From Brachyspira innocens ATCC 29796 (lineage in GTDB: Bacteria > Spirochaetota > Brachyspiria > Brachyspirales > Brachyspiraceae): a stretch of DNA of 64,000 nucleotides. The stretch covers positions 62,001-126,000 of the forward strand of contig NZ_ARQI01000130.1 in assembly GCF_000384655.1 (NCBI RefSeq). The letters run 5' to 3'. Positions 1 to 9,653 of this stretch are shown one piece after another; the stretch's first letter is position 1; every line of letters starts with the position of its first letter. The notes beneath the pieces were generated by a model that was given only the letters and a program-made list of their open reading frames with translations, was not told the DNA's origin and made no database searches. A program made the position numbers and the translations under genes.

Positions 1-1656
1 ACTTCATTATCAAATGAAGCATATAATTTTAAAACAAGACTTTACACTTCATATGCCAATACTGAAAATCCTAGTATTTCTATGATGTCTAATGTTATTG
101 CCTATTCTCAAAGCGATGATGAAAAAATGTTTAATTATGCTACTATTGTTGAAGATAGATATGCGGCAAAAGATACTAATACTGCGTACTTATTTTCAGA
201 AGAAGGATATAAATTCTTTGCCTCTTCATACAGCAATATAAGTGATTCTAATGCTTATAAATTTATTAAGTCAATGCTTCCAGTGTATAGAAGAATGGGA
301 GAAGACGGAGCGGTAAAAGGTGCGAATAGAGCATTGCATTTTGTATATCTATATACAAACAATAATTACGATTTAGTAGATGAATACTTTACTCCTAGGA
401 CATTATCAAGATTCTTAAAAGCTAAAGATAATCCTAATGAATCTGTAAGGTATTTAAATTATATAGCAAATAGGGTTAATGGAGATAATAAAGAAAAGAT
501 TTTGGAAGTTGCTGTACTTTATGATTTGATATATGCTAAAACTCCTATTGATACTGTAACTAATTTCCTTAACAGAATGCAAAACACAAATGAGGTATTA
601 ACTGTAGCTAATACAATACTTGATACTTCTGTAACAAATGAAAGCGATATATTCACTACTATGAATTATATATACGGCAATCAGTATGTATTTGAAACAG
701 AAACAGTATCTTCATTTGCCGATAGATTCTATTCATTATACAAAACTAATTCTGCTTATATATACGGGCTATTAAATAAAATACGTGTTCCAGAAAGCGA
801 CTTTGATAAAAATATAGCAAATGCTTATGATATATTTTCTAATGAAAGCACTAATACTATGTTTATATTTTATGCTTATGAAAATGATAAATATACCGCT
901 TATAGTTATGTGGTAGGCGACAGCGAAGTAAAAAAATCAAGCCTTATTGATATGAAAAAACTTAGCGGATATTTGGAAAGTTTTACTAATGCTGCTAAAG
1001 CTAGAGACAGAAGAACGGCTTTGAAATCCATTGAAAGCGGAATGCTCTCATCAGATATTATTAAAGATGCACAGAGAGTTCAGAGAATATATATAACAGG
1101 TTCTTATGCTAATTTATTTACAGTGCCTTTTGCATATTTGAATTCTTTAAGAAGTAATGATGTTGTTAAGATAAGAGAGTTGGAGTATTCACCTCTCTAT
1201 GTACTTAATGTAGGAAAGCCTAAAATTAAATTAAATACTGAAACTAATTTCTATACCTCTTTAGAAACTTCAGCAGTTGAGAAATTTACTAATCCTAATG
1301 GAAATATACCATTAACGCACTATATAGGAATAGATACTAATAGAAATAAACCTTTTGATAAAGAAGATATTTTCCTATCTCCTGCTAGAAATGCTGATAT
1401 ATTTATGTATTTGGCTGCCAGAAATGATACAAAACTTATGTTTACTTATGCTACTAATAGTGCAGGCGACTATTATACTGTAATGAAGTATTTATATGAA
1501 AGATTTGATAATGGTATTATTGATGCTTACAGATTTATAAAGACTAATAGGGTGAGTGTTAATACTATAAATAACAGTGATAGGGATACGCTTTACATTG
1601 CCAATTATGCATTGTTTGATTATATACTTCCGGGTATACCTAAAGGTGATAAATAG
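1..1656 (+). CDS. Hypothetical protein, 5' end outside the window
   Basis: The frame is open from base 1, so the true start lies upstream; an internal ATG at 82 is not a convincing start because the 27 codons before it read as ordinary protein. About 551 codons are visible and end at TAA 1654-1656. The protein is rich in Asn, Tyr, Thr and Asp, without membrane segments in the visible part and without a motif I recognise; the composition and regular helix-like spacing suggest an all-helical protein, but that is only an impression. No terminator-like stem is obvious after it, and the next gene has its own promoter. Function unknown. Confidence 0.75.
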   Translation, partial: TSLSNEAYNFKTRLYTSYANTENPSISMMSNVIAYSQSDDEKMFNYATIVEDRYAAKDTNTAYLFSEEGYKFFASSYSNISDSNAYKFIKSMLPVYRRMGEDGAVKGANRALHFVYLYTNNNYDLVDEYFTPRTLSRFLKAKDNPNESVRYLNYIANRVNGDNKEKILEVAVLYDLIYAKTPIDTVTNFLNRMQNTNEVLTVANTILDTSVTNESDIFTTMNYIYGNQYVFETETVSSFADRFYSLYKTNSAYIYGLLNKIRVPESDFDKNIANAYDIFSNESTNTMFIFYAYENDKYTAYSYVVGDSEVKKSSLIDMKKLSGYLESFTNAAKARDRRTALKSIESGMLSSDIIKDAQRVQRIYITGSYANLFTVPFAYLNSLRSNDVVKIRELEYSPLYVLNVGKPKIKLNTETNFYTSLETSAVEKFTNPNGNIPLTHYIGIDTNRNKPFDKEDIFLSPARNADIFMYLAARNDTKLMFTYATNSAGDYYTVMKYLYERFDNGIIDAYRFIKTNRVSVNTINNSDRDTLYIANYALFDYILPGIPKGDK

Positions 1657-1728
1657 ATAAATAATATTTACCTTATTTTACTTTATATTAAAAAATACGC
1701 TTTTTTAGTAAAAATTATTTACTTTTTC

Positions 1729-1757
1729 TTGACATTTTATTTACAATATATTATAAT
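1729..1757 (+). promoter_or_regulatory. Sigma-70 promoter of the broken outer-membrane protein gene
   Basis: TTGACA at 1729-1734, a 17-base spacer, and TATAAT at 1752-1757: both hexamers match the consensus exactly. It lies 33 bases before the start of the barrel gene, whose ribosome binding site (AAGAAAGGGG) follows. A perfect promoter in front of an interrupted gene argues that the interruption is recent. Confidence 0.8.
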
Positions 1758-1790
1758 ATAAGTATAATCAATCAAGAAAGGGGCGTATTT

Positions 1791-2519
1791 ATGAAAAAGA
1801 TATTTCTTGCAATTATTAGTATTTTTATAATTCAAATTCAAACAGCTTTTGCAGATTTTAATGCTGGTATAGGTTTGTATATACCTTTGGGAGCATCCAT
1901 TTCTCAAAGTTATCAAGACTATAAACTAGGTGTTAATAATAATGACGGCAAACTTACTACAGGTGCTGCTTTTGAATGGGGTGTTGGAATAACTCCCTGA
2001 ATATATAATGGATTTGATAATTACATGGGGTTTTCTTTATCATTGGATATAGCATATCATAGAGATGTTTATGCATACAATGAAAGTAAAGCAGCAGGAG
2101 CAGCAGGTCAGTTTCAAAATGTAAAAACTACATATTATTTTGATACATTAACTATAGGCATACTTCCTAAATTTAATATAAAAGGTTTTTTCATTGGAGT
2201 TGGTGCTGGAGTAAAAATTCCTTTGGCTGGAGGAGAGTCAACTCAAAATTACAACACAACATACAGTCAATTTGAAAAAGTTAATTATTATTATAATTTA
2301 AGCGATATAAAAAATAAATATAAAATGTCAGTTATTCCATATGTTAAACTTACATTAGATTATTTATTTTACTTCAGTGATGAAACTGCTTTAGGTATAG
2401 GTATTTATGCAGGGTATGATTTCGGACCTGGTATTGTTAATGATGCCAGATTTTCTAAAAATGATTTCGGAGCTGTTGATATAGGAGGACAAATAAGTTT
2501 ATATTTGGTAGATAATTAA
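1791..2519 (+). pseudogene. Outer-membrane beta-barrel-type protein interrupted by an in-frame TGA
   Basis: A clear signal peptide (MKKIFLAIISIFII..., ending near AFA at residues 19-21) is followed by alternating, glycine- and aromatic-rich strands typical of small outer-membrane barrels. Codon 70 (1998-2000) is TGA. The same frame then continues without interruption to TAA at 2517-2519, through an internal ATG at 2025. Residues after the stop (IYNGFDNYMGFSLSLDIAYH) continue the strand pattern, so this is one gene of about 241 residues with a nonsense mutation, not two genes. A single change from GGA to TGA would explain it. No ribosome binding site precedes 2025, so the second half is unlikely to be made alone, and it would lack a signal peptide. 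Sequencing error cannot be excluded. Confidence 0.7.
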
Positions 2520-2557
2520 TTCTTATAATAAATTCATATATCACTCATAAATAGTAT

Positions 2558-2594
2558 ATGGGCTTGTCTTAATATAAGGCAGGCCTATTTTTTT
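2558..2594 (+). terminator. Rho-independent terminator
   Basis: A 13-bp stem (arm 2558-2570, arm 2576-2588, loop AATAT, three G-T pairs) is followed by a run of T to 2594. It closes transcription from the barrel gene before uppP. Confidence 0.8.
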
Positions 2595-2690
2595 GGTTAT
2601 CATAAATCAGTTTACATAATTTTTTTATATTGTTTTTTTTAAACTATCCGAAAATTATCTCAGTATTATGTAAACAAATGGGGTAGTTTA

Positions 2691-3500
2691 ATGATTAAAG
2701 CTGTAATATTAGGTTTTATACAGGCTATAACTGAATTTTTACCAGTATCGAGTTCAGGGCATTTAAGAATAGCAGAATATTTTCTTAAGTTTCATGCAGA
2801 AAATATATTATCATTTGAAGTAGCTTTGCATTTCGGTACTTTTTTAGCTACATGTATAATATTTCATAAAGATATTATTAAAGCTATAAGCGGATTTTTT
2901 TCTGGATTAAAAGATGTTAAAAATTCAAGCAAAAATAATGAAGGTTTCAGAACATCATTAATGGTGATAATAGCTTCTATACCTGTTGCAGCAGTAGGGC
3001 TTCTTTTAGAAAAATATTTAAGTAATTTAGAAATACAGAGAATAGGTCTTAATCTTGTTATAACAGGTTCTATATTACTTTTAACTAGAAAGTTTGATAA
3101 AAACACTTATAATAATGATACGAAAGATGTATTTAGTATGAGTTATTATAATGCTTTTATAATAGGATTAGCTCAGGCGATTGCAGTTTTTCCAGGTATT
3201 TCAAGGTCTGGTATGACAATAAGTATAGCGTTATTTATAGGATTAAATAGAGATTGGGCTGGAAGATTTTCTTTTTTAATATCACTTCCTGCAATATTTG
3301 GGGCATTACTTTTATCAATAAAGGATTTGACGGATTTTAATATAACTTATGCTTTGGTTGGATTTATCACAGCATTTGTTTTTGGTATTATAGCATTAAA
3401 ATTTTTAATGGCATTTTTAAAGAAAGGCAAACTTTTCTACTTCGGTTTTTACTGTATGATAGTAGGAATTGCCGTTTTAGTTTATTTTATGGGTTTATAG
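2691..3500 (+). CDS. uppP: Undecaprenyl-diphosphatase UppP (BacA family)
   Basis: Integral membrane phosphatase that converts undecaprenyl diphosphate to the monophosphate, recycling the lipid carrier for peptidoglycan and other envelope polymers and giving low-level bacitracin resistance. Both family signatures are present: EFLPVSSSGH near residues 15-24 and PGISRSGMT near residues 167-175. The 269 residues are the normal length, with about eight hydrophobic segments. The start follows a weak GGGGTAG ribosome binding site. The gene ends 15 bases before ftsK on the same strand, so the two are probably co-transcribed, linking lipid carrier recycling with the division and segregation motor. Confidence 0.95.
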   Translation: MIKAVILGFIQAITEFLPVSSSGHLRIAEYFLKFHAENILSFEVALHFGTFLATCIIFHKDIIKAISGFFSGLKDVKNSSKNNEGFRTSLMVIIASIPVAAVGLLLEKYLSNLEIQRIGLNLVITGSILLLTRKFDKNTYNNDTKDVFSMSYYNAFIIGLAQAIAVFPGISRSGMTISIALFIGLNRDWAGRFSFLISLPAIFGALLLSIKDLTDFNITYALVGFITAFVFGIIALKFLMAFLKKGKLFYFGFYCMIVGIAVLVYFMGL

Positions 3501-3515
3501 TATTGGAGTTTTATT

Positions 3516-6500
3516 ATGTTTGGATTATTTAAAAGAAAATTAGCAATACAAAAAAGAGCTGAAATAAGAAATGCAAATAAGAAACATACATCAGATAATT
3601 TTGATGACAATTATGAAGAAACTTATGAAAATAGAAATATATTCTTTGATATAGCAGGATTTTTATGTATTTTATTTTCTGGTATACTGCTTTTATCATA
3701 TTTTAGTATGAATATGGAAGATTTAAACTCTGGAAAAGAAGTTAGGAATTTGCTTGGAATATTTGGAGCTTATATATCTGCTTATTCATTTTTAGCTTTT
3801 GGTTTTTCTTCTTATGTAATACCTGCATTTTTTATGTATGCTGGAGTTAATATTATATTAAAAAATTCTACTGATAAAATATTAGTTTCTGCTTTATCAT
3901 CATCTATATTAATGATTTTGCTAAGCATATTATTAAATATATTTTTAGGCAATTTGGATTTTTATAATAAAGGCGGTATGATGGGAGAGTTTATAGGAGG
4001 CTCTTTAGTATCATTGTTTGGAAAGACTGGTGCTGTTATGATAGTGTTATCAGCATTTTTAATAACAGCTATAATATTTGCCAAAGTTTCTATAATGGAT
4101 TTAGTTAATTATTTAATAGATATGTTTAAAAATGTAAAAGTTATAGAAAAAAAAGTTGTTGATGGAATAAAAGATTTTGAAATGAAAAATATGCATCATG
4201 ATGATAGTATTATGAATAATCATACTAGTGAAAATAATTCAAGCGGCAGTCAATCATATACAAAAGATTATCTTCCTTTATTTTACACAAAAGAGGTTTC
4301 AGAATTAGAATTAAAGAGCATACCTTTTATAGAAAAAGTTAATGATTTTGATGAAAAAAGCTATAGAGAGAATTTTTTACATAAAAATAATGTTTCTCAT
4401 AATTTCAATGATAATTTCTTTAACAGAACATCTAAAGAAAGCAAAGAAATAGACAGTATTGTATCAGAGCTAAAAAATCATAGATTTGGCGGAATAAACG
4501 TAAATACTATGGAAACTAAAGAAGAAGATTTGGGATTAACTTTGGCTGAGGCTGTATTTGGAAGAGATAGAGCTAATAGAGTTAATAATAATACATATCA
4601 AAGCAGTATGGAAAGAGAAGATAATTTTTATAGAGAATATTATAATGATATAATAAATAAAAAAAAAAATAATGAAATAGAATATAGTAACAATAAGATA
4701 GAAGATAATGAAATATTTGAAGGGCTTGATTATAATATAAATTATTTAAGAAAGTCTGATTTTAAAAGAGCTGCTTATGATGATTCTGTTAATAATTATG
4801 CTAAATATAATGTATCAGATCAGTATATAAAAGCTAAAGAAACAGAAAGTTTTGATGATGATTTTATTTATTATAATGAGGCAGATGAGAATAATTTAAA
4901 TACAGAAAATGATTTCAATATAGAAGAAGAGGATAGCTTTGAAAAACTTCAGAGATTAGTTGAAGAAAATAAAGAAAGTAAAAAAATTAAAGAGATTGAA
5001 GAAGCTGAACACAATGCAGATATAGATAATATAATAGAGACTATAAACAATAGAAAAGATAATATTGAATCAGAAAAATATGTTTCTAATATACAAAGCA
5101 GAAATTCTAATAATAATAAAAAAGAGGTATTTGAATTTGCTATGGGATACGCTTCAAAAAGAGCATATAATCGAGCAGATCATATACCAAATTATAGCAA
5201 TTCTTCATACAATAATAGTATTGACGGAAGAATAGATGAATTTGATTTGGACGAAGAAGAACTTTATAATGCTGATAATAATTCTGATAGCATAGAAGAT
5301 ATTAGATTAAAAACAAGAACTGTAAATAAAACTTCTGATTATGAAGAAGAAAATAATTATTTAAATGATCCATATTTAGATTCTTCTAAATATAATTTGG
5401 ATTCAAAAATCAATGATAATATTCCAGCAGAAAATATTTCAGAAATTGCTGCAATAGAAGAAAACAATAATAATATTACTGAAGATTTTAATGAATCTGC
5501 GGATAAAGAAAATTCAGATAATATTTTTGATAATAATTCAGAGATAAATAATGCACCAAAAGAAGAGGCAGCAGGTTTCATTAATATGGAATCTCAAAGA
5601 AATGTTGACACCTTAAATAAGCCTAAAAAAGTTATACTTGGTACTAAAAATATAAGGAATATGGACAGCGAACGCATACAGTCAAATTTTGATACAAAGT
5701 ATGTTGATAAGCATTATAAACACCCTCCTTTTGATTTGCTCAACAGATCCATACCTGTTAATGATGGTGCTATGATGGAATCTATAAAACAAACAGCTAT
5801 GCAGCTTGAGCATACTTTATTAGATTTTAATATAGAGGCAAAAGTTACTGGAGTATCAAGAGGTCCTGTTATTACAAGATATGAGCTTGAAATAGCTTCT
5901 GGTATAAGAGTATCAAAAATATCAAATCTTACTGATAATATTGCATTAGCTTTAGCTTCTGAAAGTGTAAGAATAATAGCTCCAATACCCGGACGTTCTG
6001 TCATAGGAATAGAGATCCCTAATAAAGTAAGAAATGCAGTTTTTTTGAGAGATGTATTAGAAAGTTCCGATTTCAGACAGTCTAAACTTGATATACCTTT
6101 TGTGCTTGGAAAAGGAATATATGGAAATAATGTTATATCTGATATGTCGGAAGCTCCTCACTTACTTGTTGCTGGAACTACAGGTTCTGGTAAAAGTGTT
6201 TGTCTTTCTACTATAATACTTTCACTATTATATAAATTCAGACCTGATGAATTAAAGTTTATATTTGTAGATAAAAAGAGAGTAGAACTTTCTATATATA
6301 ACGGCATACCGCATTTGATGTCTCCTGTAGTATCTGATGAGAAAAAAGCTACTATAGTATTGAGATATATTGTAGATATAATGGAAAAAAGATATGAGAG
6401 AATGGAGAGATTTTTTGTAAGAAATGTTAAGACATATAATGAAAAGGTTAGACAATTACTAAAAGAAGGAGAAACAGAATTTAATGGAGAGCCTTTAGAG

Positions 6501-7160
6501 TTTTTCCCGTATATAGTTCTTGTTATAGATGAGCTTCATAACTTGATGGTTGTAGCCTCAAAAGAAGTTGAGGATTTAATCTCACGTTTGGCTGGAATGA
6601 GTAGGGCAGTTGGAATACATTTAATAATAGCAACTCAAAGACCTTCTGCTGATGTTGTTACTGGGGTTATAAAAGCAAATCTTCCAACTAGAATAGCATT
6701 CCAAGTACCTAACAAAACTAACTCAAGAATTATAATTGATATGTCTGGAGCTGAACAGCTGCTAGGTAAAGGTGACGCTTTATTCTGTGCTTCTGGAAGT
6801 CAAATGCCTGATAGGGTACAGGGTGCTTTTGTATCTGATAATGAAGTTAAAAAAGTCGTTGATTATTTATCTGGGCAGATGTCTCCTATGTTTGATGAGA
6901 GTTTGATTGCTGCTTTAGAGGGAAGCGATGCTGATGATAAAAATTCTGATGAAGAGGATATACTTGATGAAGAGCTTTGGGAGGATGCAGTTCAATTAGT
7001 TGCTAGAACTGGTAAGGCTAGTGCTTCATTCTTACAAAGACGTTTGAAAATAGGATATAACAGAGCTGCAAGAATAGTAGAGATAATGGAGCGTCAGGGT
7101 ATAGTGGGACCAGAAAACGGCAGCAAGCCTAGAGAGGTTTTAATTACTTTAGATGAATGA
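3516..7160 (+). CDS. ftsK: FtsK/SpoIIIE DNA translocase with a very long linker
   Basis: Septum-anchored, ATP-driven double-stranded DNA pump that clears and aligns chromosome termini at division. Residues ~45-200 hold about four membrane segments. Residues ~205-690 are a low-complexity, Asn/Asp/Glu/Ser-rich linker. The motor follows: Walker A GTTGSGKS at 887-894 and Walker B with VIDELHNL near 1000-1007. The C-terminal ~65 residues are the winged-helix gamma domain (ELWEDAVQLVARTGKASASF, then an RRLKIGYNRAARI helix) that reads KOPS-like DNA polarity sites. At 1,214 residues it is longer than most homologues because of the linker. The linker carries an A11 run (4659-4669). Start ATG follows a GGAG ribosome binding site, 15 bases after uppP. 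Confidence 0.95.
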   Translation: MFGLFKRKLAIQKRAEIRNANKKHTSDNFDDNYEETYENRNIFFDIAGFLCILFSGILLLSYFSMNMEDLNSGKEVRNLLGIFGAYISAYSFLAFGFSSYVIPAFFMYAGVNIILKNSTDKILVSALSSSILMILLSILLNIFLGNLDFYNKGGMMGEFIGGSLVSLFGKTGAVMIVLSAFLITAIIFAKVSIMDLVNYLIDMFKNVKVIEKKVVDGIKDFEMKNMHHDDSIMNNHTSENNSSGSQSYTKDYLPLFYTKEVSELELKSIPFIEKVNDFDEKSYRENFLHKNNVSHNFNDNFFNRTSKESKEIDSIVSELKNHRFGGINVNTMETKEEDLGLTLAEAVFGRDRANRVNNNTYQSSMEREDNFYREYYNDIINKKKNNEIEYSNNKIEDNEIFEGLDYNINYLRKSDFKRAAYDDSVNNYAKYNVSDQYIKAKETESFDDDFIYYNEADENNLNTENDFNIEEEDSFEKLQRLVEENKESKKIKEIEEAEHNADIDNIIETINNRKDNIESEKYVSNIQSRNSNNNKKEVFEFAMGYASKRAYNRADHIPNYSNSSYNNSIDGRIDEFDLDEEELYNADNNSDSIEDIRLKTRTVNKTSDYEEENNYLNDPYLDSSKYNLDSKINDNIPAENISEIAAIEENNNNITEDFNESADKENSDNIFDNNSEINNAPKEEAAGFINMESQRNVDTLNKPKKVILGTKNIRNMDSERIQSNFDTKYVDKHYKHPPFDLLNRSIPVNDGAMMESIKQTAMQLEHTLLDFNIEAKVTGVSRGPVITRYELEIASGIRVSKISNLTDNIALALASESVRIIAPIPGRSVIGIEIPNKVRNAVFLRDVLESSDFRQSKLDIPFVLGKGIYGNNVISDMSEAPHLLVAGTTGSGKSVCLSTIILSLLYKFRPDELKFIFVDKKRVELSIYNGIPHLMSPVVSDEKKATIVLRYIVDIMEKRYERMERFFVRNVKTYNEKVRQLLKEGETEFNGEPLEFFPYIVLVIDELHNLMVVASKEVEDLISRLAGMSRAVGIHLIIATQRPSADVVTGVIKANLPTRIAFQVPNKTNSRIIIDMSGAEQLLGKGDALFCASGSQMPDRVQGAFVSDNEVKKVVDYLSGQMSPMFDESLIAALEGSDADDKNSDEEDILDEELWEDAVQLVARTGKASASFLQRRLKIGYNRAARIVEIMERQGIVGPENGSKPREVLITLDE

Positions 7161-7214
7161 TATTATAATAATTTAAAAACTATCAAATATTTATATACAT
7201 GTTTATACCTATCT

Positions 7215-7259
7215 AAAAAGACAGGAGAGTTAAGAAATTAATTCTCTTGTCTTTTATTT
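7215..7259. terminator. Bidirectional terminator between convergent genes
   Basis: A long inverted repeat (arm from about 7216, AAAAGACAGGAGAG; matching arm ending near 7255, TTCTCTTGTCTTTT, with G-T wobbles) lies between ftsK and the minus-strand DUF4261 gene. It has A residues on one side and T residues on the other, so it can end transcripts from both directions. Confidence 0.75.
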
Positions 7260-8020
7260 TATTGATTTTTATTTATATCTTTTAAGTTTTTTTCAAGCAT
7301 TATGAATTTATTATCAAAGAATTTAAACATACCTATATAATTATCATCTGTCTGCATAGTATTTCCGTCTTCAAGATTAAGATTGTTTTCTATAATGCTT
7401 CTTGATAATATTGTAAGCAGATTAATTATACTTTTTGCATCTCTTACCGTTTTATAAGCCATAATCTCATATTTACCAAAATTTTTAAGTCCTTCAGTGA
7501 ATGCATGGTTTCCATTATTATCTGAAAAAATATCTACTCTTACCCATAGACGAGTAGGGAAGTATTTATTATTTTTTATATATTCTTCCATTTCAGATAA
7601 ATATATATCATTAGAAATAAGAAGATTAATTTCACCTATTAAAACGGCTGATACATTATTTTGTCTTATTATAGAATATATTATCTTACTAAAAGTTAAA
7701 GCAGCATCTTTGAAGCTTTTATTTTTTGAATTGGCATTAATAGATACAAATGCATTGTGATTTAATATTTTTTCTCTTGTTACATTATCTATATCATTAT
7801 AATTAATTAGTATTTCAGCTTCTTTGTCAGGTACTTTAAAAGGAGCTAGTTCATATTCAAAATCAATATCATTAATGGTAAATGTATTTTTGTTATTATA
7901 AGATACTATGTTTATATAAATATTCCAATCTTTTTTTAATTGATTTGAAAAGTCATTAAAGTTTTTATCATCTAATAAAATAAAAGCTATTACATAATTA
8001 TTTTGAATTAAGTTATTCAT
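7259..8020 (-). CDS. DUF4261-like protein
   Basis: A 253-residue soluble protein without signal peptide or membrane segment. The C-terminal part (around residues 175-185) carries FTEGLKNFGKYEIMAY, which resembles the conserved TxGLxxFGKxE block of the DUF4261 family. The N-terminal half shows alternating hydrophobic strands (VIAFILLDD, SAVLIGEINLLIS). Function is unknown for this family; I recognise it from memory of the motif, not from a search. It starts 2 bases after the murF stop on the same strand, so it is translated from the murF transcript. It converges with ftsK across a shared terminator. Confidence 0.6.
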   Translation of the reverse strand: MNNLIQNNYVIAFILLDDKNFNDFSNQLKKDWNIYINIVSYNNKNTFTINDIDFEYELAPFKVPDKEAEILINYNDIDNVTREKILNHNAFVSINANSKNKSFKDAALTFSKIIYSIIRQNNVSAVLIGEINLLISNDIYLSEMEEYIKNNKYFPTRLWVRVDIFSDNNGNHAFTEGLKNFGKYEIMAYKTVRDAKSIINLLTILSRSIIENNLNLEDGNTMQTDDNYIGMFKFFDNKFIMLEKNLKDINKNQ

Positions 8021-8022
8021 TT

Positions 8023-9372
8023 TTATTTATTCTCTTTTATACTATCTATTATCACAGCAAAACCCATACTTAGTGAAGCCTTTATAAGCATTGCTGTATT
8101 ATATTTCAAAAACTCTTTTACTTTTTCTATAGCACTTTTAGCATTTTCAAAATAGTATTTTTCACAATTAACAGTATTATAAATATCTTTTGAATGCTCT
8201 CCAACTGCTATAACAGTATCAATATTTTTTAATTCATTTATAGTATTTCCTATTTCTTTATGATAAGATGAGTTTTCAGTTTCAGTTTCAAGCATATCTC
8301 CTATCACAGCAATTTTTTTTGATTCATTTCTTTGCGATAAATATTTAAGCATATTTTTTAATGCTGATGGATTAGAATTATAGCAGTCATTAATAACATT
8401 ACAGCCTTTTATATTAATTATCTGCATTCTGTTTTTTTGTGATTCATAATTTACTAAAATATCAGCACATTTTTTTAAGTCTGCATTATAAATCTCTGCG
8501 GCATTTAAAGCAGAAAGTACATTATACAAATTAAAATCTCCAACTAAATTATGCTTAAAAATTATTCCTTTATACTCAAAAGTATTATCATCTTTTTTGA
8601 CTATCTCTTTTATATCAGATTCTATTATATTTTGTATATTGTTTCTTTGAGCCTCTTTTTTTAAGATATCAGCACAGTTAGTATTTTTATTTATTATAGC
8701 ATTAGCATTTTCTCTAGTGTGATTAAAAAGTTCTGCTTTGGCATAAGCAATATTTTCTATAGAACCAAGATGAGCAATATGCACAGGTTCTACATTATTT
8801 ATTATAACAGTATTTGCCTCTATACATTCAGATATCCTTAATAATTCATTTTTATGATTCATTCCAGCTTCAATAACTGCTATTTCATAACTACTATCTA
8901 AATTAAATATTGTTTTTGGTACTCCTATTTCATTATTAAAATTTCCTTCTGTTTTTAATGCTTTATATTTTGTAGATAAAAAAAGATGAGTTAATTCTTT
9001 AGTAGTAGTTTTACCGCAGCTTCCTGTTATTGATATTATAGGTATATTAAATCTTTTTCTATATTCTCTTGCAAGTTTTATAAAAAAAAGTATTGTGTCA
9101 TTAGTATAAAAAACTATTGCGTCATCTGGCATATTTATAGTTTCATCGCTTAAAATAAAATATCTGCAGCCTTTATTGTATGTTTCTAATGCGAATTTAT
9201 TTCCGTCAAACTTTTCACCCTTTATTGCTAAAAATAATTTTGTGCTGTCAAAATCATCTCTGCTGTCAGTTGATATTTCTAATTCTATATCTGAGTTTTT
9301 TATATCTTTATTGTATTTTGAGTTTAATTCTTTATTTACTTTTATTATATCTTTTAATGAAGTTTTTCCCAT
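8023..9372 (-). CDS. murF: UDP-N-acetylmuramoyl-tripeptide--D-alanyl-D-alanine ligase MurF
   Basis: Cytoplasmic Mur ligase that adds D-Ala-D-Ala to the UDP-MurNAc-tripeptide, the last cytoplasmic step before MraY. The 449 residues show the Mur-ligase order. The N-terminal substrate domain has STDSRD near 35-40. The ATP-binding P-loop follows (ITGSCGKTTTKE near residues 111-122), then the central-domain blocks TEGNFNNEIGVP and EAGMNHKNEL. In the C-terminal domain, INDCYNSNPSA and GDMLETETENSSYH match the family. The ATG at 9372 follows a GGAAA-type ribosome binding site and has no closer competitor. It is promoter-proximal in a two-gene unit with the DUF4261 gene and is divergent from the TPR gene at 9654. 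Confidence 0.95.
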   Translation of the reverse strand: MGKTSLKDIIKVNKELNSKYNKDIKNSDIELEISTDSRDDFDSTKLFLAIKGEKFDGNKFALETYNKGCRYFILSDETINMPDDAIVFYTNDTILFFIKLAREYRKRFNIPIISITGSCGKTTTKELTHLFLSTKYKALKTEGNFNNEIGVPKTIFNLDSSYEIAVIEAGMNHKNELLRISECIEANTVIINNVEPVHIAHLGSIENIAYAKAELFNHTRENANAIINKNTNCADILKKEAQRNNIQNIIESDIKEIVKKDDNTFEYKGIIFKHNLVGDFNLYNVLSALNAAEIYNADLKKCADILVNYESQKNRMQIINIKGCNVINDCYNSNPSALKNMLKYLSQRNESKKIAVIGDMLETETENSSYHKEIGNTINELKNIDTVIAVGEHSKDIYNTVNCEKYYFENAKSAIEKVKEFLKYNTAMLIKASLSMGFAVIIDSIKENK

Positions 9373-9397
9373 GATAAAATTTCCGATTAATTAATAT

Positions 9398-9410
9398 TGT
9401 TAACATAATT
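9398..9410. promoter_or_regulatory. Single TTAACATAAT-type half site upstream of murF
   Basis: GTTAACATAATT lies between murF and the divergent TPR gene, about 26 bases from the murF start. It matches the half-site that appears in inverted pairs upstream of several other genes here (18753, 49434, 50746, 54101). In DNA this AT-rich a single copy is weak evidence; it is listed only because of those pairs. Confidence 0.2.
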
Positions 9411-9567
9411 AAACCATGTAAATAAATAATTGTAAAGTAGGCACAGGTATAATTTAAGCTATAAAATTATTATGAATATGGTTAATAATTTTTATATTTA
9501 ATTTTATCAAATACTTTTGAAATAAGTATATTCTTTAACAGGATAAATATGAAAGTATGGCTTTTGG

Positions 9568-9596
9568 TTGACAAACTTAAAAATCTTTAGTATATT
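9568..9596 (+). promoter_or_regulatory. Sigma-70 promoter of the TPR/HEAT gene pair
   Basis: TTGACA at 9568-9573, a 17-base spacer and TATATT at 9591-9596, 57 bases before the TPR start codon. The remaining murF-TPR intergenic DNA (9373-9567) is AT-rich and shows no gene. Confidence 0.7.
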
Positions 9597-9653
9597 TATT
9601 TAAGCTGCGAGAGATTGTTTATTATATTAGTAGTATAAATTAAGGATAAGTTT

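Noticed and set aside
1998-2000. TGA in the barrel gene as a selenocysteine codon
   Set aside because: No SECIS-like stem is evident after it and barrel proteins of this type are not selenoproteins; a nonsense mutation or read error is simpler.
9180-9394. Plus-strand frames opposite the start of murF
   Set aside because: murF motifs are intact on the minus strand; the plus frames have no ribosome binding site or family resemblance.
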